DNA of 49,058 nucleotides, taken from assembly GCA_039818825.1 (NCBI GenBank), contig JBCBTD010000031.1, positions 1 to 49,058 on the forward strand, written 5' to 3'. A program made the position numbers and the translations under genes. Positions 35,299 through 44,577 of the stretch are shown here, one piece after another. How positions within the stretch are numbered: the first letter of the stretch is position 1; each line of letters opens with the position of its first letter. The notes under the pieces were generated by a model. That model worked only from the letters and a program-made list of their open reading frames with translations. It ran no database searches and was not told the DNA's origin. This DNA is from JBCBTD01 sp039818825. Lineage in GTDB: Bacteria > Pseudomonadota > Alphaproteobacteria > Geminicoccales > Geminicoccaceae.

Positions 35299-36393
35299 AT
35301 GGCGGACGTGCAGCTGACGGCGGTCGAGAAGCGCTTCGGGCGCGATCTCGTCATCAAGGGCGTCGACCTCAGCATCCAGAGCCGCGAGTTCGTGGTGTTC
35401 GTCGGCCCTTCGGGCTGCGGCAAGTCGACGTTGCTCCGGCTGGTCGCAGGCTTGGAGGACATCACCGCCGGCGAACTCAAGATCGACGGCGCGGTGGTCA
35501 ACGACCGGACCCCCTCGGAGCGCGGGATCGCGATGGTGTTTCAGTCCTATGCGCTCTACCCGCACATGACCGTGTGGGAGAACATGGCGTTCGGCCTCAA
35601 GCTTGCCGGGCGTTCGCGCGAGGAGCGCGACGAGCGGGTCCGCCACGCCGCCGGCATCCTGCAGATCGACCATCTCCTCGAGCGGAAACCTCGACAGCTG
35701 TCGGGCGGCCAGCGGCAGCGAGTCGCCATCGGCCGTGCGATCGTGCGCGAGCCCAAGCTGTTCCTGTTCGACGAGCCCCTGTCCAACCTGGATGCCGCAC
35801 TCCGTGTCCAGACGCGGGTCGAGATCGCCAAGCTGCATCGTCGCCTCGAGGCGACGATGATCTACGTGACGCACGACCAGGTCGAAGCGATGACCCTCGC
35901 CGACAAGATCGTCGTGCTCAACGACGGCCGTGTCGAGCAGGTCGGTTCGCCGATGGAGCTGTATCATCGGCCGGCCAACCGCTTCGTCGCAGGGTTCATC
36001 GGTTCGCCGACGATGAACTTCCTGCCGGCCCATGTCGCAGGGGTCAGCAACGAGACCATCGACGTCACCGTCGCGGGCGGCGCCACCATCGCCGTCGGGC
36101 GCCCCGATGCAACCTTGAACGGTGCTGATCTGACGCTCGGCCTACGGCCGGAGCACCTGGGGCTGGAGGACGCCGGCGCCGCCGGGCTGCGCGGCGAAGC
36201 GGTGGCGGTCGAACATCTCGGCGGCGAGACGTTCCTCTACGTCGACGTCGGCAACACGCAGCCCCTGGTCGTCAAGGCGGGCGGCGACTGCAAGACGCAG
36301 CCAGGCGAGCAGGTCGGGGTGCGTGTACCGCCGGACGCCGCCTATCTGTTCGACGACAAGGCCCAAGCGCTCGCCAAGCCCGCGGGCTCCTGA
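35299..36393 (+). CDS. Sugar ABC transporter ATP-binding protein, UgpC/MalK/ThuK family
   Basis: A 364-residue ATPase. Walker A is GPSGCGKST near residue 38, the Q-loop VFQSYALYPHMTV, the signature LSGGQRQR, Walker B LFLFDEPLSNLD, and the switch histidine in THDQ. The last ~130 residues form the TOBE regulatory domain (LGLRPEHLGL visible). The ATG at 35299 follows GAGGAGAGCC, 11 bp after the glucosidase stop. It powers the ThuFG-like permease and is the last gene of the operon. It converges on the PAS-domain gene. Confidence 0.93.
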   Translation: MADVQLTAVEKRFGRDLVIKGVDLSIQSREFVVFVGPSGCGKSTLLRLVAGLEDITAGELKIDGAVVNDRTPSERGIAMVFQSYALYPHMTVWENMAFGLKLAGRSREERDERVRHAAGILQIDHLLERKPRQLSGGQRQRVAIGRAIVREPKLFLFDEPLSNLDAALRVQTRVEIAKLHRRLEATMIYVTHDQVEAMTLADKIVVLNDGRVEQVGSPMELYHRPANRFVAGFIGSPTMNFLPAHVAGVSNETIDVTVAGGATIAVGRPDATLNGADLTLGLRPEHLGLEDAGAAGLRGEAVAVEHLGGETFLYVDVGNTQPLVVKAGGDCKTQPGEQVGVRVPPDAAYLFDDKAQALAKPAGS

Positions 36394-36431
36394 CAGCCCC
36401 AGCTCCATCGCCTCGGCTCAGATCAGGATCG

Positions 36432-36884
36432 TCAGTTCGCGGCGGCGGCCGGCGCGGAGCCGACGCGGTCGTCGCAGCACAATGCGCGAATGCGTGCCGT
36501 CGCTTCCCGCATCAACCGGTGGCCGTCCATCTGCTGCAGGTGATTGAAATGCAGCACGACGGCACCGTCATCGACGCGCAGGAACAGGCAAAAGAACCAG
36601 CGCCGGACCGTGTCCGAGTGACACGGATAGGTGAAGGCGAACCGGTCCAAAGCGCCCTCGAGCACCTGCACCAGCGTCCGCTGCGCTTCGTCAGCGAACG
36701 GATCGGCGGCGCAGCTGCGGCAGATCTGCAGATAGTTTTGGCCGACGCCGAACGCGCTGTCGTCCAAGCCGTTGTCCTCGGCAAATCGCCGCCACCCGGC
36801 GTTGACACAACGAATCGTGCCATCCCGATCGAGCACTGCCGCATGGGCGGGTAGCTCGTCGAGTAGGCTCGCCAGTTCGGTCAT
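36432..36884 (-). CDS. Stand-alone PAS domain protein
   Basis: A 150-residue protein that is essentially one PAS domain. Features are HAAVLDRDGTIRCVNAGWRRFAEDN (about 14-38), GVGQNYLQICRSC, and FAFTYPCHSDTVRRWFFCLFLRV, a pattern usually seen as the sensor input of histidine kinases or response regulators. There is no kinase, DNA-binding or GGDEF part; the C-terminus is a short APAAAAN tail. ATG at 36884 chosen; an ATG five codons upstream is possible. It may partner a kinase elsewhere or be a remnant of a larger sensor. It overlaps no neighbour. Confidence 0.75.
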   Translation of the reverse strand: MTELASLLDELPAHAAVLDRDGTIRCVNAGWRRFAEDNGLDDSAFGVGQNYLQICRSCAADPFADEAQRTLVQVLEGALDRFAFTYPCHSDTVRRWFFCLFLRVDDGAVVLHFNHLQQMDGHRLMREATARIRALCCDDRVGSAPAAAAN

Positions 36885-37040
36885 CGGGGAAGTCCACAAA
36901 GCTCCATCAATATGCGACCATAAGTCGCGGACCTCTGCAGGTCCATGAGCAGGATCAAACCGCTCTTGGCCCTTTCGTCCAAGACCGGAAACGCGAGCCG
37001 CCCGCTACGGTCCCGGCACATCCCAGGAAGGACGTCAGCC

Positions 37041-38018
37041 GTGGCCCGCGAGGCGACGGAAATCAACGCCCCGTCGACGAACATCGGTGTCGCGATCGCG
37101 CTCAAGCTGGCAGCCGTGGGGTTGTTCGGCTGCATGTCGGCGATGATCAAGTCGCTCGGCGAAGACATCCCGACCGGGCAGATGGTGTTCGCGAGATCCT
37201 TCTTCGCGCTTTTGCCCATCCTCTGGCTCATCTGGGCCTCAGGAGGGTGGCGGTCGCTGCGGACGACGCGTCCGGTCGGCCACGCTCTGCGCTCAGCCGC
37301 TGGGCTTTTCGCCATGTTCTGCGGTTTTACGGCGCTGAGCATGGCACCGCTGCCCGACGTGATCGCGATCGGGTTTGCCGCGACCGTGTTCACGCCGGCG
37401 CTGGCCATGCTGCTCCTCGGCGAGCGGGTCGGCATCTACCGTTGGTCGGCCATCGGCGTCGGCTTCGCCGGCATCCTGATCATGCTGCAACCGGCGGGAC
37501 TGGACCTGTTGACGGGCGATCCGGAGCGCACGCCGACCGCGACTCTGGGGCTGATGATGGCTTTGGCGGGCGCCATGTTCGTCGCGCTCGCCACCATCGC
37601 CATCAGGGCTCTGGCCCAGAAGGAAGAGCCGGCGGCGATCATCTTCTACTTCACCATGACCTGCACCTTGGTCAGCGCCGCGACCCTGCCTTTCGATTCG
37701 GTCTTTCCCGACGGCCACCAGCTGCTGATGCTGATCGCGATCGGCGTCGTCGGCGGGATCGCGCAAATCCTGATGACCCGTGCCTACGTCTTGGCGCCCG
37801 CCAGTACGATCGCGCCCTTCGACTACACCGCGATGGTCTACGCGACAGTGCTTGGCTTCGTGTTCTTCGGCGACCGACCGGAGATCGCCACGCTCATCGG
37901 TGCGGCCTTGGTGATCGGTTCGGGCTTGGTCATCTTCTACCGCGAGCGCCAATTGGGCTTGCCACGCGGTCGCGCCCGCGGGAGCGCCGTCGGCCCGCCC
38001 GGCACACCCGGCGGCTGA
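37041..38018 (+). CDS. EamA/DMT family transporter
   Basis: A 325-residue membrane protein with about ten hydrophobic segments in two EamA repeats. Typical segments are MSAMIKSLGEDIPTGQMVFAR, FAMFCGFTALSMAPLPDVIAI, and in the second repeat GGIAQILMTRAYVLAPASTIAPFDY with a closing VLGFVFFGD. The GTG at 37041 is chosen because AGGAAGGA precedes it; the longer ATG-started frame adds a charged, unconserved tail. Family members export metabolites or take up small organic solutes. The substrate is not predictable. Confidence 0.88.
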   Translation: MAREATEINAPSTNIGVAIALKLAAVGLFGCMSAMIKSLGEDIPTGQMVFARSFFALLPILWLIWASGGWRSLRTTRPVGHALRSAAGLFAMFCGFTALSMAPLPDVIAIGFAATVFTPALAMLLLGERVGIYRWSAIGVGFAGILIMLQPAGLDLLTGDPERTPTATLGLMMALAGAMFVALATIAIRALAQKEEPAAIIFYFTMTCTLVSAATLPFDSVFPDGHQLLMLIAIGVVGGIAQILMTRAYVLAPASTIAPFDYTAMVYATVLGFVFFGDRPEIATLIGAALVIGSGLVIFYRERQLGLPRGRARGSAVGPPGTPGG

Positions 38019-38031
38019 ATGACAGTCGACG

Positions 38032-38991
38032 TCATGCGCCGAGTTTCACGACCCGCTCGATCAGCGGCTCCAGGCGTTCGCGTGCGCTGAGCCGCTGCCA
38101 CCACGCTTCCGGGATCTCTTCGTCGCCCAGGGCGGCACCGAGCCAAGAGCCGACGACGGCGGCGCGGCTAGCGCTGTCACCACCGGCCCGCGCCGTCTCG
38201 AGCAAGGCCGTCGGCAACGTGTCCTGGTGGCGCAGCGCCACGTGCAACATCGCCGGGAAGGTGTTGGGAAGGTAGCATGACCGCCCGACCTCACCGGTAG
38301 CGTGGATGGCCGGCAGGCCGAGCATCGCTAAGGCATCACTTCGCCGCTCCGCGACTTCTGCGGCAAAGGGAGCGGGCGCAGTCGCGACCGCGGCTTCCAC
38401 GGCAGCCGGCAGCGGTTCACCCTCTAGCAAGAGGCGGAGAATAGACGCGTGGACCTGGGCATGGGCCACGGCCCGGTCGTTGTTCTGGCACACCCGCACC
38501 ACCGCTTCGACACGTTGGCCGAGTTCGTGGTCCCGTGCATGCACCACCACTACCGGCGCCAGTCTCGACAACGTCACCGTTTGCTCGTCGTCGGCGCCGT
38601 CAACGAACGGGAACGGCTCGCCCGGTCGGCTACGCTCCCAGTCGCGGAACCGCTCCAACAGGATCCGCGTCGGCTTGTCGAGAAACCCCTGATAAGCCTG
38701 ATCGCCGTAGAGCCGGACCAGTCGTTCGCCCTGGTCGCTGGCGATGCTCTCGCCATGCTCGGCGACCGACGCCAGCACGGCCTCGGCGGCGTCTGCGTAG
38801 TGGGTGCCGTCACCCGGTTTACGACCGCGGTGGTAGTGGTCGGCAGCCGGCGCTTCGAAGCCGACGATCCCTTCCGGGAACGCGCGGCCTCGTTCACGCA
38901 GGTTGTAGATCCAGTGCGTGCCCAAACAAAGCGCATCGCCGACGAACTGACCCATCAAGGCGCCGCGAATGCGCGACGACCGGTCTGGCAT
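38032..38991 (-). CDS. ADP-ribosylglycohydrolase family protein (crystallin J1-like)
   Basis: A 319-residue protein of the ADP-ribosylglycohydrolase/DraG fold. GALMGQFVGDALCLGTHWIYN (about 9-29) is the N-terminal family motif. The C-terminal motif, normally GGDTDT with metal-binding aspartates, here reads GGDSASRAAVVGSWLGAALG, as in J1-crystallin-like members. The central region has HYHRGRKPGDGTHYADAAEA where metal-site residues are otherwise expected. Part of the di-magnesium site is therefore likely lost, and the protein may have another reaction. The ATG at 38991 follows GGGGGGAG. Confidence 0.87.
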   Translation of the reverse strand: MPDRSSRIRGALMGQFVGDALCLGTHWIYNLRERGRAFPEGIVGFEAPAADHYHRGRKPGDGTHYADAAEAVLASVAEHGESIASDQGERLVRLYGDQAYQGFLDKPTRILLERFRDWERSRPGEPFPFVDGADDEQTVTLSRLAPVVVVHARDHELGQRVEAVVRVCQNNDRAVAHAQVHASILRLLLEGEPLPAAVEAAVATAPAPFAAEVAERRSDALAMLGLPAIHATGEVGRSCYLPNTFPAMLHVALRHQDTLPTALLETARAGGDSASRAAVVGSWLGAALGDEEIPEAWWQRLSARERLEPLIERVVKLGA

Positions 38992-39078
38992 AGCTCCCCC
39001 CTCACCCATCGAGCCGGTGAAATGGGGTGCCGGTGCCCTGCCGTCCACCCACGGGTCCCGAAGGCGTGACCGGGTAGC

Positions 39079-41301
39079 TCAGCTCGCCGCTGGCAACGGC
39101 GGGGCCGCTTGGGCCACGGAAGCACCGGCTTGGACGACGCGGGCCTGCTCCTCGGGCGTCAAGCTCCCGGCATCCGCGACCTGCACCGTCACCCGGCGGT
39201 CGGCGAACTTGATGCCGTTCTCAGCGAACGCTGCTTGCACGGCGTTGTAGATCTCGCGCCGCGCCATGAACTGTTTACCTGGCTTGGCCATGAACTTGCC
39301 ACGGACGACCAAGGCGCTGTCGTCGAGAGTAAATACGCCTTGCGACTTGAACGGCTCGAGGAAGTCTTTGCCGATGTCGGGATGGCCCTGCAGATCTTTG
39401 CCGATCTGCTTGAACAGGCGCCGCACCAATTCGATGTCGGTATCGAACGGCACCCGAAACTCCAACTTCATGATGACCCAGTCGCGGCTGTAGTTGGTCA
39501 GATGCCGGATCTCGCCGAACGGAATGGTGTGGAGGTAGCCGCGGTGGTGGCGGAGCCGCAACGAGCGCACCGAGATTTTCTCGACCGTGCCTTTGACGTC
39601 GCCAACGTCGATGTACTCGCCACGGCGGAAAGCATCGTCGAGGAGGAAGAACACCCCTGAGACGATGTCACGGACCAACGTCTGCGCGCCGAAGCCGACG
39701 GCCAAGCCGACCACACCTGCACCGGCGAGCAACGGCCCGATGTTGACGCCCAACGCCGACAGAATCAGCAGCACCGCCATCACGATGATGGTGATCTGCA
39801 AGGTGACGCGAAACAGCGGCAACAAGGTGGCGACCCGCGAGGCACCGGTTCCGCCTTCGTCACCATGCTCGCCGGCCGCTCCTGGTCCCGCTTCGTCGCG
39901 CAATCGCCGGTCGATCAAAACCCGCGCGAACTCCCAGAAGACGTAGGCCAGCAAGACGGTCAGCAGAATGTCGAACAACGCTCCCGACAGCCGTTCGCCA
40001 ACGCCAGCCCGCGCGAGCTCCTGGAGATCGACGGCATAGACCATGCAGAGACCGCCGATGGCGCCGATCCAAAGCAGCACCCGTAGTAGCCGAACACCGA
40101 CCATCCGGAGCCCGGCGTCGGCGTCTTCCGTCTGTTCCGCATGCGCCGCCGCCATCCGCGCGACCACCGCGTCCAGATGGGGCACGAACACCACGAGGCC
40201 CATGGTCACCAACGCGGCCGCCGAGGAAAGGTCGATGTGGAGGGCGTAGGCGAGGAGGAAAAACGGCCAGAGCAAGGCGACGAACGCCACCGTTGCCGGG
40301 GGGACGACCTGGGCGGCGAAGCGCCTCGCCGGGCTCGAGCGATCGAACACCAAGAGGTCGCGACGAAGCGCGGGCTGGGCCTGGGCCAGTGCCAGAACCA
40401 ACGAGATCACGAAACCAAGACCCACGAGGAACACCAGGAGGTCGTGGACCACCTGCCCCTCGCCCAGCAGGGCGATCAGGCCGCACGCCATCAAGCCGAA
40501 GGCGGCGATGGCGGCCGTGCGCACCAGCCCGCGGTGCAGCTTGTCGGCTTCGGCGTCGGTCAGGTCGAACAACCTCAGCCGCTCTTGATCCGGCTCCAGC
40601 AACATCCGCGAGAACGCAGCGAACAAGCGGGTGAAGGTGTACGCGGCGATCAGCGTGATCGCCAGATAGCGGCCGGGCACGTTGTCCTGCCAGAGCGCCA
40701 GGAAGGCGACGACGCTGGCCACCGTGAACGCGCCGATCTGCAACACGTCCAGCCCGAACCTGCCGACGATCGCCCCCATGCGCGGCAGGACGGTCGCTTC
40801 CCGATCGGCGCCCAATGTCCGGAGGCGTTCGGCGGTCGGCCGAAGCCATCTGGCCGCTGCCCACTCCGCCGCGAGGCCGGCAGCGACCGCGGCGGCCACG
40901 GCCGCGGCCAGGCCGCCGACGACCAGCAAGGGGCGGCTACCGGCGAACGCCTGCCAGACCGCCGCCAAGGTGTGCGGCAGGTCGCCGATCGAGGCGACCA
41001 ACGCGATCAACCGCGCCCGTGCGCCGGACAGCCGTTCGCTTACGGTGGTGACGACGTCGGCAGGCGTCGCACCGTCGGTCGGGGCGGTGGCGGCGCGGCG
41101 GCCTAGCTCCTGCAGGAGCAGGTCGCGAACCTGAGTATCACTCAAGCGGGCGACCGCAGCGTCCACGGCAGCCGGCGAGAGAGCATCGAGCGTGCTCGCG
41201 TCGACCGCCTCCGGCGCGGCTTGGGCGAAGGCCGGCACATGCCCCAGCCAAAGCGCGAGAAGCAAGAGCAGTGCACAAAAGGCTCCGACCGCTCGGGCCA
41301 T
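39079..41301 (-). CDS. Large MscS-family mechanosensitive channel
   Basis: A 740-residue inner-membrane protein. A signal sequence (MARAVGAFCALLLLLALWLG, cleaved near AFAQAA) leads to a periplasmic N-terminal part and about ten hydrophobic segments. The MscS pore domain lies around residues 510-690: AGAGVVGLAVGFGAQTLVRD is the pore-lining helix, followed by FFLLDDAFRRGEYIDVGDVKGTV. The C-terminal cytoplasmic domain ends near residue 715. It releases solutes on hypo-osmotic shock, fitting the trehalose genes nearby. The ATG at 41301 is preferred over one 13 codons upstream. Confidence 0.9.
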   Translation of the reverse strand: MARAVGAFCALLLLLALWLGHVPAFAQAAPEAVDASTLDALSPAAVDAAVARLSDTQVRDLLLQELGRRAATAPTDGATPADVVTTVSERLSGARARLIALVASIGDLPHTLAAVWQAFAGSRPLLVVGGLAAAVAAAVAAGLAAEWAAARWLRPTAERLRTLGADREATVLPRMGAIVGRFGLDVLQIGAFTVASVVAFLALWQDNVPGRYLAITLIAAYTFTRLFAAFSRMLLEPDQERLRLFDLTDAEADKLHRGLVRTAAIAAFGLMACGLIALLGEGQVVHDLLVFLVGLGFVISLVLALAQAQPALRRDLLVFDRSSPARRFAAQVVPPATVAFVALLWPFFLLAYALHIDLSSAAALVTMGLVVFVPHLDAVVARMAAAHAEQTEDADAGLRMVGVRLLRVLLWIGAIGGLCMVYAVDLQELARAGVGERLSGALFDILLTVLLAYVFWEFARVLIDRRLRDEAGPGAAGEHGDEGGTGASRVATLLPLFRVTLQITIIVMAVLLILSALGVNIGPLLAGAGVVGLAVGFGAQTLVRDIVSGVFFLLDDAFRRGEYIDVGDVKGTVEKISVRSLRLRHHRGYLHTIPFGEIRHLTNYSRDWVIMKLEFRVPFDTDIELVRRLFKQIGKDLQGHPDIGKDFLEPFKSQGVFTLDDSALVVRGKFMAKPGKQFMARREIYNAVQAAFAENGIKFADRRVTVQVADAGSLTPEEQARVVQAGASVAQAAPPLPAAS

Positions 41302-41408
41302 CACGAACTCCGATCCGCTTCGCTCAAGCGCCACGACCACGCCGTCGGGCGCGCCATCGACGCCCGATCGCCGGTAACTGACCCACGCCTAGGCCCCTGG
41401 CTCGCCGC

Positions 41409-43055
41409 TCAGCCGCCGCGCCGGCCCCGGATCAGCTCGATCAAGCCACGGGTCGGGCTCGGCAATGCCTGGGCGCCCTCGCCGGTCTGGAGGACAGGCA
41501 GGATACGCTTCGCCAGCTGCTTGCCCAGCTCCACACCCCACTGGTCGAAGCTGTTGAGCCCCCAGATCTGACCCTGGACGAAGATCTTGTGCTCGTAGAG
41601 CGCAACCAACCTTCCAAGGCTGTAGGGCGTCAGCTCGTCGTAGACGATCGTGGTCGTTGGCTGGTTGCCGGCGAACAGCTTGTGCGGCAAGAGCGCCTCC
41701 AACTCGTCGCCGTGCACACCCTGGCCCTCCAACTCGTGGCGTGCCTCTTCCGGCGTCTTGCCGAACGCGAGCGCTTCGGTCTGCGCCAGCGTGTTGGCCA
41801 GCAAACGCAGGTGGTGGTCGCCCAGCGCCGTCGTGCTCTTCGCGGCGACGATGAAGTCGGCCGGGATCATCTCGGTGCCTTGGTGCAAGAGCTGGAAGAA
41901 CGAGTGCTGGCTGTTGGTGCCGGGCTCGCCCCAGACGATCGGACCGGTCGAGTAGTCGACCCGACGTGAGTCGCGCCTTATCGACTTGCCGTTGCTCTCC
42001 ATGTCGGCCTGCTGGAGATACGCCGGCAAGCGGTGGAGCCGCTGATCGTAGGGCAGCACCGCATGGGAGACCGCACCGAGGAAATTGCGGTTCCAGATGC
42101 CGACCAGCGCCATCAGCACCGGCAGGTTGGTCTCGAGCGGCGCGGTCCGGAAATGCTCGTCCATGGCGTGCGCGCCATCGAGCAGCTGCTCGAACCGCTC
42201 GAAGCCGACGGCGAGGGCGATCGGCAGGCCGATCGCCGACCAGAGCGAGTAGCGGCCGCCGACCCAATCCCAGAATCCGAACATGGCATCGAGGTCGATT
42301 CCGAACGCCTCGACTTCGGCGGCGTTGGTGGAAACGGCGACGAAGTGCCGACCGACCGCCGCCTCGCTGCCCAAACGCTCCACCAGCCAAGCCCGCGCCG
42401 AGCGGGCGTTGGTCATGGTCTCGTCCGTAGTGAACGTCTTGGACGCGATGACGAAGAGCGTCGTGGCCGGGTCGAGGTCGCGGCACACCCGCACGATGTG
42501 CGAATCGTCGACGTTGGAGACGAAATGCAGCCGCAGGTCGGGTGTGCCGAAGGGCCAAAGAGCCTCGGTCACCATCACCGGCCCGAGATCCGAGCCGCCG
42601 ATGCCGATGTTGACGACGTCGGTGATGCGGGCACCCGTATGTCCGGTCCATTCGCCGCTACGAACCGCGTCGCAGAAGGTCCGCAGCCGCTCCAGCACGG
42701 CACGGACGTCGGGCATCACGTCCACACCCTCGAACGTCATCGGCCGGTTGGAGCGGTTGCGCAGTGCCACGTGCAACACCGCCCGGTCCTCGGTGGTGTT
42801 GATGCGCTCGCCAGCGAACATGGCATCGCGCCACTCTTCGAGCCCCGTCGCCCGGGCCAGATCGCACAGCAGATGCAGCGTCTCTTCACTCAAGCGCTGC
42901 TTCGAGAGGTCGACGAAGAGGTCGTCGAGCGCGAAGCTGAAATGATCGAAGCGCCGGCTGTCGGCGCCGAACAGCTCCCGCAGATGCCGGTTCCGGAAGC
43001 TGAACGCGTGGTTCTCGAGCGCGTGCCAGGCTTGGCTTTGTGTAAGATCCGTCAT
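41409..43055 (-). CDS. pgi: Glucose-6-phosphate isomerase
   Basis: A 548-residue enzyme of the usual length, interconverting glucose-6-phosphate and fructose-6-phosphate. Conserved segments are VVNIGIGGSDLGPVMVTEAL, the ASKTFTTDETMTNA loop, WDWVGGRYSLWSAIGLP (signature), the catalytic Glu in WGEPGTNSQHSFFQLLHQG, and the C-terminal FDQWGVELGKQLAKRILP. ATG at 43055 (MTDLTQSQAWHAL) matches the family; an ATG at 43067 is possible. It follows the amidase gene by about 40 bp. It supplies glucose-6-phosphate for trehalose synthesis. Confidence 0.97.
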   Translation of the reverse strand: MTDLTQSQAWHALENHAFSFRNRHLRELFGADSRRFDHFSFALDDLFVDLSKQRLSEETLHLLCDLARATGLEEWRDAMFAGERINTTEDRAVLHVALRNRSNRPMTFEGVDVMPDVRAVLERLRTFCDAVRSGEWTGHTGARITDVVNIGIGGSDLGPVMVTEALWPFGTPDLRLHFVSNVDDSHIVRVCRDLDPATTLFVIASKTFTTDETMTNARSARAWLVERLGSEAAVGRHFVAVSTNAAEVEAFGIDLDAMFGFWDWVGGRYSLWSAIGLPIALAVGFERFEQLLDGAHAMDEHFRTAPLETNLPVLMALVGIWNRNFLGAVSHAVLPYDQRLHRLPAYLQQADMESNGKSIRRDSRRVDYSTGPIVWGEPGTNSQHSFFQLLHQGTEMIPADFIVAAKSTTALGDHHLRLLANTLAQTEALAFGKTPEEARHELEGQGVHGDELEALLPHKLFAGNQPTTTIVYDELTPYSLGRLVALYEHKIFVQGQIWGLNSFDQWGVELGKQLAKRILPVLQTGEGAQALPSPTRGLIELIRGRRGG

Positions 43056-43095
43056 TGGTGCGACCATTTCCTGGCGGGTGGCAATCGTTCCAACT

Positions 43096-44556
43096 CTACG
43101 CCGTCCTTTCGGCAGGCTGAAGCCTGGACCCGCCCGCCGTCGCAATTTCGAACGCCAAACCGGCGCCCAAGACGTCGAGATCCGCGCCTTTCGCGCCGAT
43201 GATCTGCAAACCCAGCGGCAGCCCATCGGGCGTCAGGCCCGCCGGAACGCTGAGAGCTGGCTGCTGTGTCAGGTTCATCGGGTAAGAAAATCCGGCCCAT
43301 TCCGTCCAGCGCTCCAGGCCCCGATCGGCCGGCACCTCCTGGCCCGCGGCAAAGGCGCTGACGGCGGTCGATGGCGACACGATCAGATCGACGTCGGTGT
43401 CGAACAGGCGTTCTACCGCAGCCGTGAACGCCGCCCGCGCCGTCGACGCATCGGCAAGGTCGTCCAGCGTGAGCAGACCACCGACCCTGGCGATGGCCTG
43501 CAACCCCGGATCGATCAGGGCACGGCTCTCCGGTGCCATGCCGCGGAGGCGCTGGGCGGCGCCAGCGGACCAAAGCGTCCGAAACACATCGTGCAGGTTC
43601 TCTTGCGGCAAGCTGATCTCGACGAGCTCGGCACCCAGGTCCTCGAGCACGGCCAGGGCACGGCCGAACCCGTCGGCCACATCGGGCTCTACGGCGCCGA
43701 AGGGCGGCGTCGCCCAGATGCCGATGCGCGCATCGCGCAGGTCGCCGACCATCTCGTCGGCGACCACCTCTGGCGCGAAGCTCTGATAGGCGTCGCGTGG
43801 ATCAGGACGAGCCATCACCCGGAGCATCCGCGCGACGTCGGCGACGCTTCGGCCCATCGGCCCGAGATGGGCGACGCTGCCGAAGCTGCTCATCGGAAAG
43901 GCGGGCACGCGGCCGAAGCTGGGTTTGAGGCCGACCGTGCCGGTGAACGCCGCCGGCACGCGGATCGACCCGCCACCGTCGGTGCCGAGATGCAGCGTCC
44001 CGGCGCCGGTCGCTGCCGCCACCGCGGCACCGCCGCTCGATCCACCGGGTGTCCGCGTGGGGTCCCAGGGATTGCGGGTGATGCCGTCGAGCGCGCTGTC
44101 GGTCACCGCCTTCCAGCCGAACTCGGGAACCGTGGTCATACCGACGAGCACGGCTCCGGCCGCCCGGAGGTGCGCCACCGCCGGCGCGTCACTCACGGCC
44201 GGCGTGTCCGGCGTCGTCAGGCTGCCGTAGCGCGCGACCCAGTCGCGCACCCAGATGATGTCCTTGATCGTCGTCGGTACGCCATCCGCGGCGCCAAGCG
44301 GCGTGCCGCAACGCCAGCGCCGCTCGGACGCGCGTGCTGCCGCCTGCGCGCCTTCCGCATCGACGTAGCGAAAGCCGTTGAAGCGGGCGGTGATCGTGTC
44401 GATGCGCCCGAGCACGGCGTCGACCACTTCCACCGGTGAGAGCTCGCCAGCTGCATAGAGCGCGGTCAGCGTCTCCGCCGTCAGTCGGCAGACCTCCGGA
44501 GCATCGTCCAACGGTGTGACCGTCACCCTCACCTCGCTCTTACGTTGCCCGCCCAC
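43096..44556 (-). CDS. Amidase signature family protein
   Basis: A protein of up to 486 residues with the Ser-cisSer-Lys triad: Lys98 in TIKDI, cis-Ser in TPGGSSGGAAVA (about 170-181), and the nucleophile Ser197 in GTDGGGSIRVPA. Length and the closing LPLGLQIIG segment fit hydrolases for aryl or aliphatic amides. It is not GatA: no gatC/gatB neighbours. The start is a GTG at 44556; GTGs at 44532 and 44526, the latter right after GAGGTGAGG, are alternatives. It sits between the methyltransferase and pgi on the same strand. Confidence 0.9.
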   Translation of the reverse strand: MGGQRKSEVRVTVTPLDDAPEVCRLTAETLTALYAAGELSPVEVVDAVLGRIDTITARFNGFRYVDAEGAQAAARASERRWRCGTPLGAADGVPTTIKDIIWVRDWVARYGSLTTPDTPAVSDAPAVAHLRAAGAVLVGMTTVPEFGWKAVTDSALDGITRNPWDPTRTPGGSSGGAAVAAATGAGTLHLGTDGGGSIRVPAAFTGTVGLKPSFGRVPAFPMSSFGSVAHLGPMGRSVADVARMLRVMARPDPRDAYQSFAPEVVADEMVGDLRDARIGIWATPPFGAVEPDVADGFGRALAVLEDLGAELVEISLPQENLHDVFRTLWSAGAAQRLRGMAPESRALIDPGLQAIARVGGLLTLDDLADASTARAAFTAAVERLFDTDVDLIVSPSTAVSAFAAGQEVPADRGLERWTEWAGFSYPMNLTQQPALSVPAGLTPDGLPLGLQIIGAKGADLDVLGAGLAFEIATAGGSRLQPAERTA

Positions 44557-44577
44557 GTCGTCGCCGACGCCCGAGCA

